Positions 1-4,826 of a stretch of 8,685 nucleotides of DNA are shown here, piece after piece. The notes beneath the pieces are model-generated. The model was given only the letters and a program-made list of their open reading frames with translations, searched no databases and was not told where the DNA came from. Position numbers and translations under genes: made by a program. The stretch's first letter is position 1; every line of letters begins with the position of its first letter. Source of the stretch: an uncultured Veillonella sp. (GTDB lineage: Bacteria; Bacillota; Negativicutes; Veillonellales; Veillonellaceae); the NCBI GenBank assembly GCA_900550455.1, contig URSE01000044.1, positions 1 through 8,685 on the forward strand. The letters are read 5' to 3'.

Positions 1-101
1 GTATTTATTACAGACTAGATCCTTTCCTTAGTATCTATTTATGGATATGCCTTTACAAGTTCTTTAGCATTAAAAAAAGAGGAATATTCTCAAAGAATGA
101 A

Positions 102-130
102 TTGACGGCAATCTAAGACAATGGTACTAT
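102..130 (+). promoter_or_regulatory. Probable sigma-A-type promoter of the glutamine synthetase gene
   Basis: The -35 box TTGACG (102-107, 5 of 6 to consensus) is followed after 17 bases by TACTAT (125-130, 4 of 6). Transcription would start near 137, giving a leader of about 87 bases. A 5-3-5 inverted repeat, ATTCT-CAA-AGAAT (86-98), lies just upstream of the -35 box and could be an operator. I see nothing else supportable in bases 1-85; they are AT-rich with no recognisable gene end. Confidence 0.55.
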
Positions 131-156
131 AAATACAAGAAAATATTAGTCAACGA

Positions 157-212
157 AGACTCCTTTAGGGCAGGCCTTTAGCCTGTTCTATTTGGGGTCT
201 TTTAATTTTTTT
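157..212 (+). promoter_or_regulatory. Structured, terminator-like leader of the glutamine synthetase mRNA
   Basis: Two stacked stems are visible. The outer stem pairs AGACTCC (157-163) with GGGGTCT (194-200), seven pairs including one G-U. The inner hairpin pairs CAGGC (171-175) with GCCTG (181-185) around a five-base loop and can extend outward to 168/188 through G-U pairs. The 3' side runs directly into a T-rich tract (198-212, broken by AA), then the AGGAGG ribosome binding site. It sits between the predicted transcription start and the start codon, so it could be an attenuator or a protein- or ligand-controlled leader. It does not match any riboswitch class I know; a role is inference. 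Confidence 0.45.
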
Positions 213-223
213 AGGAGGCTATC

Positions 224-2122
224 ATGGCAAAAGATTTATTGTACTACATTCCTGCTGGTCAATATGGTAAAGAGGGTGTTCTGGCTCTTCTCGAACAACA
301 TCCAGAGGTTAAATTTGTATCCCTCGTAGGTATCGACTTGGCTGGTAATGATACAGACGAAAAAATCCCTGTATCTGCATTCTTCGATAACTATGAATCC
401 TTCTTTGAAGGTACAGCTGTACAAACTGATGGTTCTTCTGTTGTTTTGACAGATATTGCTACCTTGAATAATGCACGTGTTGATATGTGGGGTGACCCTT
501 CTGTTAACTGGTTTATCGATTACAACTACGAAAACATCGATGAAGAAACTGGATTGCCAACGGGCACCCTCCGTATTCCTGCTTTCTTGAAGCACAACGA
601 CCGCTTTGTTGACTCTCGTTCTATCTTGAAACAAGCTTGCCAATACGTGCGTGAAGAAATGCTTTCCACAGTGAAAGAAAAGGGCTTACCTGGTATGCCT
701 CATGTAAAAGCGGAAGACATTGCTGATATTGTATTCACATCTGCTACTGAACTTGAATTCTGGGTTAAAACACCATCTAAATCTGTAGCTAAACGTGATT
801 TGTCCGTATCTCAAAAATTGCAAGAACAATACTGGCAACGGACTCATGGTTCTGTTCGCACTGCTCTTGAACAAGCTGTTGAACGACTTGATCAATATGG
901 TATGTCTGCAGAAATGGGCCACAAAGAAGTTGGCGGTGTTAAGGCTAAGTTGGATGACGACGGTCATGTGGATTCCGTATTGGAACAATTGGAAATCGAC
1001 TGGAAGTTCTCCAATAATCCATTGCAAACAGCTGATAATGAATTGCAAGCCCGTATCATCGTACGTGAAGTGTTCCGTGAAAACGGTTTAGATGTAACCT
1101 TCAAGGCTAAACCTATCATCGGTGTAGCAGGTTCTGGCGAACATACTCATTTCGGCGTTATGGCTAAGTTGAAATCCGGTAAATTCGTTAACCTCTTTAG
1201 CCCTGAAGATATGCGCAAAGAAGCGGCTTCTTCCTTGGGTATTGGCGCTATTATGGGCCTTCTCAAAAACTATGAAGCCATCAACCCATTCATTTCCTCC
1301 ACAACTGACTCTCTTAACCGCTTGAAACCAGGTTTCGAAGCGCCAGTATGTATCGTAACTTCCTTGGGTGTCGATCCTTCCGTTCCATCCCGTAACCGTA
1401 CTATTCTTTGCGGCTTGATTCGCGATATTGACAACCCTATGGCAACACGTTATGAATTACGTGCGCCAAATCCTTATACTAACACTTATACCGCATTGGC
1501 TTTGATCTATCTCGCTGCTTGGGATGGTATGAAGTACGCTATCACTTCCGGTAAGACACAAGCTGAATTAGTAGCTGAACTCTCCAAAAAACCTGGTGAA
1601 CACGCTGACTATTTGGAAGACGATCGCGCTTACCGTGCTGAAGATGATGTGTTCGAAGATTATACACAAGAAGAACGGGACGCTATGTTCTCCGTTCCAC
1701 CTGCAACTGTATGGGAAAACATCTTAGGCTTCAAAAATCACCCTGAAAAAGTGGCTGTATTGAGTCAAGGTAATGCTTTTGAAAAAGATTTAATGGAATC
1801 CTTTGTTTCTGCTATCTTGAACCGTTGGAAATTAGAATTGGTTTCCCGTATCATCCCTGCTAACCTTCAACAAGTACGCGATATGAAACCTGTTCATGTA
1901 GAGGGGGCTAACTCCTGTGATGACCGTCGATTCAAGGCTTTGAACGAACTCCGTTTCTACCTTGCTAAAGACTCTGAAGAACAAGAATCTTTGTTCACGC
2001 GCTTGAGTAAGGCTTTGAAAGCTGGTCAATACGACGATGCATCTAAACTCCAAGTCGAAATGAACGATAAAATGGAAGAATTGGAAGCTGCATACGCTCA
2101 TTACTACAATAATGTTCTTTAA
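224..2122 (+). CDS. glnA: Glutamine synthetase, long (632-residue) form related to type I
   Basis: Catalyses ATP-dependent condensation of glutamate and ammonium to glutamine in the cytoplasm, the entry point of nitrogen assimilation. Glutamine synthetase motifs appear in order: ATELEFWV (174-181, metal-binding glutamates), HKEVGG (233-238), GSGEHTHFG (303-311, the metal/phosphate histidine loop), LNRLKPGFEAPV (364-375), SRNRT (389-393, substrate arginines) and TRYELRAPNPYTNTYTAL (408-425). At 632 residues it is much longer than ordinary type I enzymes (about 440-470) and shorter than type III (about 700). The extra length is an insertion around 440-475 and a charged helical C-terminal tail (about 550-632) with coiled-coil-like heptads near 590-625. 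The ATG at 224 has AGGAGG at 213-218, five bases away. The gene stands alone between its own promoter and a terminator. Arg codons are almost all CGT/CGC, which fits high expression. The family call is firm; the subtype is less so. Confidence 0.93.
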   Translation: MAKDLLYYIPAGQYGKEGVLALLEQHPEVKFVSLVGIDLAGNDTDEKIPVSAFFDNYESFFEGTAVQTDGSSVVLTDIATLNNARVDMWGDPSVNWFIDYNYENIDEETGLPTGTLRIPAFLKHNDRFVDSRSILKQACQYVREEMLSTVKEKGLPGMPHVKAEDIADIVFTSATELEFWVKTPSKSVAKRDLSVSQKLQEQYWQRTHGSVRTALEQAVERLDQYGMSAEMGHKEVGGVKAKLDDDGHVDSVLEQLEIDWKFSNNPLQTADNELQARIIVREVFRENGLDVTFKAKPIIGVAGSGEHTHFGVMAKLKSGKFVNLFSPEDMRKEAASSLGIGAIMGLLKNYEAINPFISSTTDSLNRLKPGFEAPVCIVTSLGVDPSVPSRNRTILCGLIRDIDNPMATRYELRAPNPYTNTYTALALIYLAAWDGMKYAITSGKTQAELVAELSKKPGEHADYLEDDRAYRAEDDVFEDYTQEERDAMFSVPPATVWENILGFKNHPEKVAVLSQGNAFEKDLMESFVSAILNRWKLELVSRIIPANLQQVRDMKPVHVEGANSCDDRRFKALNELRFYLAKDSEEQESLFTRLSKALKAGQYDDASKLQVEMNDKMEELEAAYAHYYNNVL

Positions 2123-2142
2123 TCCATAGGATTAAGAAACTC

Positions 2143-2170
2143 ATAGGAAGGGTTTTCTTAAAACCCCTAT
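2143..2170 (+). other. Hairpin in the 3' untranslated region of the glutamine synthetase gene
   Basis: ATAGG (2143-2147) pairs with CCTAT (2166-2170), and GGTTTT (2151-2156) pairs with AAAACC (2160-2165) around the loop CTT, with three bases bulged. An alternative stem, TTAAGAAA (2132-2139) with TTTCTTAA (2154-2161), uses the same bases and excludes this hairpin. No T run follows, so this is not itself a terminator; it lies just before one. Confidence 0.4.
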
Positions 2171-2172
2171 AC

Positions 2173-2233
2173 AATCTCCATAAGCTCTTGTTGCCGTCAT
2201 TGGAATGGTTCTCAGAGTCTTATGGAGATTTTT
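2173..2233 (+). terminator. Rho-independent terminator after the glutamine synthetase gene
   Basis: A perfect 12-base-pair stem, AATCTCCATAAG (2173-2184) with CTTATGGAGATT (2219-2230), is followed by further T residues (to 2233). The loop is long (34 bases); CTC (2185-2187) and GAG (2215-2217) can extend the stem with one bulge. The size of the loop is unusual for an intrinsic terminator. Confidence 0.65.
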
Positions 2234-2244
2234 GTAGGAAATAG

Positions 2245-2308
2245 AAATTTTCAAATATATCGAAAATTTTAGTTTACTTTATTTTAGATGAGTGGTATAC
2301 TCTACTCA
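2245..2308 (+). promoter_or_regulatory. tpx promoter with two inverted repeats
   Basis: The -35 box TTTACT (2273-2278) and -10 box TATACT (2296-2301) are separated by 17 bases. Three bases upstream of the -35 box lies a perfect 8-base inverted repeat, AAATTTTC-N9-GAAAATTT (2245-2269). A second repeat, TGAGT-N10-ACTCA (2289-2308), straddles the -10 box. Either could be an operator; neither matches the PerR or Fur consensus I know. Transcription would start near 2308, leaving a leader of about 47 bases. Confidence 0.55.
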
Positions 2309-2338
2309 CAAAGTGATTTTTTACTATCCTACATATAC

Positions 2339-2346
2339 AAAGGAGG
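2339..2346 (+). promoter_or_regulatory. Ribosome binding site that fixes the tpx start
   Basis: AAAGGAGG, eight bases before the ATG at 2355. It excludes the longer in-frame GTG start at 2292, which has no comparable site. Confidence 0.85.
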
Positions 2347-2354
2347 TTTTTCTC

Positions 2355-2870
2355 ATGGAAAAACGTACAGGCGTAATTACATTTGCTGGTGGTCCTCTTA
2401 CATTGGTTGGTCCAGAAGTTAAAGTTGGTCAACAAGCACCTGACTTTACCTTGCTTGACAATGAACTCAATGTTAAAACTTTGGCTGATTTTGATGGCAA
2501 AGTAAAAGTTATCTCCGTTGTTCCTTCCCTTGATACTGGTGTTTGCGACGCACAAACTCGTTGGTTCAACCAAGATGTAACAAAATTGTCCGATGATGTT
2601 GTTGTATTGACAGTATCCATGGACTTGCCATTCGCTCAAGCTCGCTGGTGCGGTGCAGCAGGTGTTAACAATGTTATCACCTTGTCCGACCATAAGGACG
2701 CTTCCTTCGGTCAAAACTATGGCTTCTTGATTGAAGAACTCCGCCTCTTGTCCCGTGGTGTTGTTGTCATTAACAAGGATAACAAAGTAACCTATGTGGA
2801 ATACGTACCAGAAGTAACAAACCCTGTTAACTTCGATGCTGTGTTGGCAGCTGTAAAAGAAGATATCTAA
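2355..2870 (+). CDS. tpx: Thiol peroxidase, Tpx-type atypical 2-Cys peroxiredoxin
   Basis: Reduces hydrogen peroxide and alkyl or lipid hydroperoxides, with thioredoxin as the usual electron donor. The 171-residue protein carries the Tpx signature PSLDTGVCDAQTRWFN (57-72) with peroxidatic Cys64. The resolving cysteine is Cys99 in FAQARWCGAAGVNNV (93-107), and the conserved arginine in the LLSRG segment is Arg134. Both cysteines in one chain match the E. coli Tpx layout (Cys61/Cys95), and the length is typical. The frame is open upstream to a GTG at 2292, but the ATG at 2355 is chosen because AAAGGAGG (2339-2346) lies eight bases before it and the family starts here; the GTG overlaps the predicted -10 box. 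Monocistronic, with its own promoter and a strong terminator. Every Arg codon is CGT or CGC and every Gln codon is CAA, suggesting high expression. Confidence 0.96.
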   Translation: MEKRTGVITFAGGPLTLVGPEVKVGQQAPDFTLLDNELNVKTLADFDGKVKVISVVPSLDTGVCDAQTRWFNQDVTKLSDDVVVLTVSMDLPFAQARWCGAAGVNNVITLSDHKDASFGQNYGFLIEELRLLSRGVVVINKDNKVTYVEYVPEVTNPVNFDAVLAAVKEDI

Positions 2871-2886
2871 TAGATTTTCTTACAAG

Positions 2887-2919
2887 AAGCCCCCTAGCTT
2901 ATTGGCTAGGGGGCTTTTT
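2887..2919 (+). terminator. Strong rho-independent terminator of tpx
   Basis: AAGCCCCCTAGC (2887-2898) pairs perfectly over 12 bases with GCTAGGGGGCTT (2905-2916) around a six-base loop, followed by a T run to 2919. Seventeen bases after the tpx stop codon. Confidence 0.93.
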
Positions 2920-2929
2920 ATAGTATAAT
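2902..2929 (+). promoter_or_regulatory. Probable promoter of the RNA methyltransferase gene, overlapping the tpx terminator
   Basis: A perfect TATAAT (2924-2929) sits 16 bases after TTGGCT (2902-2907, 4 of 6 to TTGACA). The -35 box lies in the loop and 3' arm of the tpx terminator. Transcription would start near 2936, giving a leader of about 85 bases. That leader can fold: AGCTGA/TCAGCT (2949-2954 with 2986-2991) plus CTG/CAG (2955-2957 with 2982-2984), one base bulged and a 24-base loop. Confidence 0.5.
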
Positions 2930-3020
2930 GGGAACGTAATGAAAATCGAGCTGACTGTGTTTACTACCTTAATTCCGACATCAGTTCAGCTTTGTGGAGA
3001 GAATAGGCTAGGACTATCAT

Positions 3021-3809
3021 ATGGAAGTAATCACATCCAAGGACAACCGGACACTTAAATACGCCATGTCCCTGAAGCAACGGAAGCAACGAAATAAGCA
3101 TAAAGAGTTTTTGGTAGAAGGACTGCGAGCCGTCCGTGATATGGTAGTCCGTGACCGGCTTAGAAATCTCCTCATAAAAGAGTCCTTGATTCATAGCCCT
3201 GAGGTCGAAGAGCTTATGGCTATGGATAAGCCCATCATTGCCTTTTCTGTGCGCGATGATCTCTATACCCCTTTAGAAGATACCGTTAATGGACAAGGAG
3301 TCATGGGGATTGCTCGTCAGGGACAGCCTAATTTTTCCGCCTTTCAGGCGCAAGATGGGCTCTACGTGCTTCTTGACGGGGTCCAAGACCCAGGCAATAT
3401 GGGAACTCTGATTCGGACGGCTGTAGCAGCGGGGGTTAAGGCTCTCTTTGTATCTAAGGGGTCCGTAGACGTGTATAATGAAAAAACGATACGATCTGCT
3501 CTTTCAGCCATAGGGGAATTGACCATCTATACTGGTCTCGACGATCAGGATATAGAAAATCTAATTCTTCACAAGAACCTTAGAGCCTATGTGACAACCC
3601 TTGAGGATGCTAAGGACTACAGTGCTGTAACCTATGATGCTAAGACCCTTTTGGTTTTGGGAAATGAAGGGCAGGGGGTTAGAGGTCCTATACAGGCTTT
3701 ATGCCAAGAGCGCATCCACATCCCCCTCTATGGGCCTATTGAGTCCCTCAATGTAGGGATAGCTGGCGCTTTAGCTATGTATAAAGTACGAGAAGAATGG
3801 ACAAAATAG
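3021..3809 (+). CDS. SpoU/TrmH-family (SPOUT) RNA 2'-O-methyltransferase
   Basis: Predicted S-adenosylmethionine-dependent ribose methyltransferase acting on rRNA or tRNA; the target nucleotide cannot be told from sequence. An N-terminal substrate-binding domain (about 1-100, with KHKEFLVEGLRAVRD at 27-40) precedes the SPOUT catalytic domain (about 112-258). The three SpoU motifs are present: DGVQDPGNMGTLIRTA (119-134, with Asn126 and Arg132), LVLGNEGQGV (211-220) and IPLYGPIESLNVGIAGALAMY (234-254), whose C-terminal part forms the trefoil knot. The serine often following NV in motif 3 is glycine here. The length (262) is normal for the family. The ATG at 3021 has only a weak site (AGGA about eight bases upstream), so modest translation is expected. 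Arg and Leu codons are mixed (CGG, CGA, AGA), unlike tpx. In many Bacillota a homologue sits beside pheST; here it does not. Confidence 0.9.
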   Translation: MEVITSKDNRTLKYAMSLKQRKQRNKHKEFLVEGLRAVRDMVVRDRLRNLLIKESLIHSPEVEELMAMDKPIIAFSVRDDLYTPLEDTVNGQGVMGIARQGQPNFSAFQAQDGLYVLLDGVQDPGNMGTLIRTAVAAGVKALFVSKGSVDVYNEKTIRSALSAIGELTIYTGLDDQDIENLILHKNLRAYVTTLEDAKDYSAVTYDAKTLLVLGNEGQGVRGPIQALCQERIHIPLYGPIESLNVGIAGALAMYKVREEWTK

Positions 3810-3814
3810 CTATA

Positions 3815-3861
3815 TTGTTTTATTATGTCCCTATAAAAAAGGGGAATAATCAATAAAACAA
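3815..3861. repeat. AT-rich inverted repeat after the methyltransferase gene
   Basis: Perfect 10-base arms TTGTTTTATT (3815-3824) and AATAAAACAA (3852-3861), with CCC (3829-3831) and GGG (3841-3843) able to pair inside. It begins five bases after the stop codon. No clean T run follows on either strand, so it is a weak terminator candidate, or an mRNA-end-stabilising hairpin. Confidence 0.4.
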
Positions 3862-3878
3862 AGAATTGAGTAATGTTC

Positions 3879-3911
3879 TTGTAATCATAAAATGTATTTG
3901 TTAAAATAACA
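3879..3911 (+). promoter_or_regulatory. Possible promoter with a palindrome over the -10 box
   Basis: TTGTAA (3879-3884) and TAAAAT (3902-3907, 5 of 6) are separated by 17 bases. The perfect palindrome TGTTA-AAA-TAACA (3899-3911) covers the -10 box, which would suit a repressor. It is the only reasonable promoter seen before the deacetylase gene, but its predicted start (about 3914) is only some 10 bases before a terminator-like hairpin. Confidence 0.4.
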
Positions 3912-3923
3912 TATATCCACTAT

Positions 3924-3955
3924 AGGAGAACACACTCTGTGGTTCTCCTCTTTTT
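3924..3955 (+). terminator. Terminator-like hairpin just before the deacetylase gene
   Basis: AGGAGAAC (3924-3931) pairs with GTTCTCCT (3942-3949); CAC/GTG (3933-3935 with 3939-3941) extends the stem inward with one bulged A. The T run CTTTTTATT follows at once. It may end transcription from the methyltransferase gene, or act as an attenuator for the downstream pair. Its 5' arm also contains the only strong ribosome-binding-like sequence (AGGAG, 3924-3928) before the deacetylase gene. Confidence 0.6.
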
Positions 3956-3971
3956 ATTGATAGGTAATATC

Positions 3972-4826
3972 ATGTCTCAATTGATTGTTAATGCAGATGA
4001 TTTTGGCCTTCACCCCGCCGTGAATGAAGCCATCATCAAGGGCCATAGAGAAGGGATTATATCCTCTACATCCCTCTTAGCATCAGGCCCTGCCTTTGAT
4101 CAAGCTGTTTCCTTAGCTGGGGAGAATCCTAGTTTAGGAATCGGCGTTCATACTTGCTTGGTAGGGGGATTACCTCCGGTGGCACCAGTGGACCAGGTAA
4201 GGTCATTAGTCACAGAGGAAGGACTCTTTCCATTGACCTACATCGAGCTGATGAAAAAGATGTATTCTGGCACTCTTAATTATAATGAGGTCTATATAGA
4301 ATTAAAGGCTCAATTTGATAAGGTATGTCAATCTGGTTTGACTATAACGCATGCCGATGGTCATCAACATATGCATATGCTGCCAAAGATTTTGCCTATT
4401 GTGGTAGCTCTTATGAAAGATAGGGGCCTTCATAAGATTCGCATCCCTCAGGAGGCTAAGGCCTTTACTAATGGGGTACATAATCCTGGCCGTCTGGTTG
4501 GGAAGATCGGATTATCCTATGTGGCTGCTGGAGCTCGTAAAAGGATTGAAGCCTGGCATATGACGGCACCAGACCATTTTTGGGGGATGATTAACGGGGG
4601 GCAACTTACGCAAGACGCTCTAGAACCTATTCTTCATAGGGTTGCACAAGAGGATGGGGTTCATGAAATTATGACTCATCCCGGCTCTGATAACCAAGCT
4701 CTAGGTCAGCTTTTCCAGTGGGGTTATCACTGGGAAGAAGAGGAGGCCGCAATGACTTCTGCAAGGACTCGATTAATCTTGGAAGAAAAGGGGATTGAAC
4801 TCATTAATTATGGTGATCTCCCATGA
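3972..4826 (+). CDS. ChbG/HpnK (YdjC) family carbohydrate deacetylase
   Basis: Predicted metal-dependent deacetylase removing acetyl groups from N-acetylated sugars. The family includes ChbG (chitobiose and chitotriose) and HpnK (hopanoid-linked). The 284-residue protein starts with the hallmark IVNADDFG (5-12), followed by GVHTCL (58-63, His60), THADGHQHMH (126-135, with Asp129, His131 and His133) and EIMTHPG (232-238, His236), the expected metal and catalytic residues. No signal peptide or membrane segment is evident in this form. The start is uncertain: ATG 3972 matches the usual family start but has a weak ribosome site, while GTG 3939 has AGGAG 10 bases upstream and would add 11 hydrophobic residues. 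It overlaps the next gene by ATGA, so the two are translationally coupled. Association with a flippase-like membrane protein favours a lipid-linked or exported glycan substrate over chitobiose; the exact substrate is unknown. Confidence 0.85.
   Translation: MSQLIVNADDFGLHPAVNEAIIKGHREGIISSTSLLASGPAFDQAVSLAGENPSLGIGVHTCLVGGLPPVAPVDQVRSLVTEEGLFPLTYIELMKKMYSGTLNYNEVYIELKAQFDKVCQSGLTITHADGHQHMHMLPKILPIVVALMKDRGLHKIRIPQEAKAFTNGVHNPGRLVGKIGLSYVAAGARKRIEAWHMTAPDHFWGMINGGQLTQDALEPILHRVAQEDGVHEIMTHPGSDNQALGQLFQWGYHWEEEEAAMTSARTRLILEEKGIELINYGDLP

Noticed and set aside
157..200. ANTAR-target hairpins or glutamine riboswitch in the glutamine synthetase leader
   Set aside because: The visible loop has five bases without the A1/G4 hexaloop pattern of ANTAR targets, only one such hairpin exists, and the conserved glutamine riboswitch core as I know it is not seen.
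236..643. Minus-strand open frame opposite the glutamine synthetase gene (others at 686-1048, 1832-2101, 2274-2714, 7197-7442 and 8381-8599)
   Set aside because: Each is antisense to a well-supported gene, has no recognisable protein family or ribosome site, and is explained by the codon bias of the real gene.
795..1091. Plus-strand open frame of 98 codons within the glutamine synthetase gene (and 7186-7398 within hom)
   Set aside because: Out-of-frame shadows of strongly conserved coding sequence; no family resemblance.
2292..2354. Longer GTG start for tpx adding 21 residues
   Set aside because: The GTG lies inside the predicted promoter next to the -10 box, lacks a ribosome site, and the added residues do not resemble Tpx N-termini; the ATG at 2355 has AAAGGAGG.
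3472..3480. Promoter-like TATAAT within the methyltransferase gene
   Set aside because: No matching -35 box at proper spacing and it lies within conserved coding sequence (VYNE codons).
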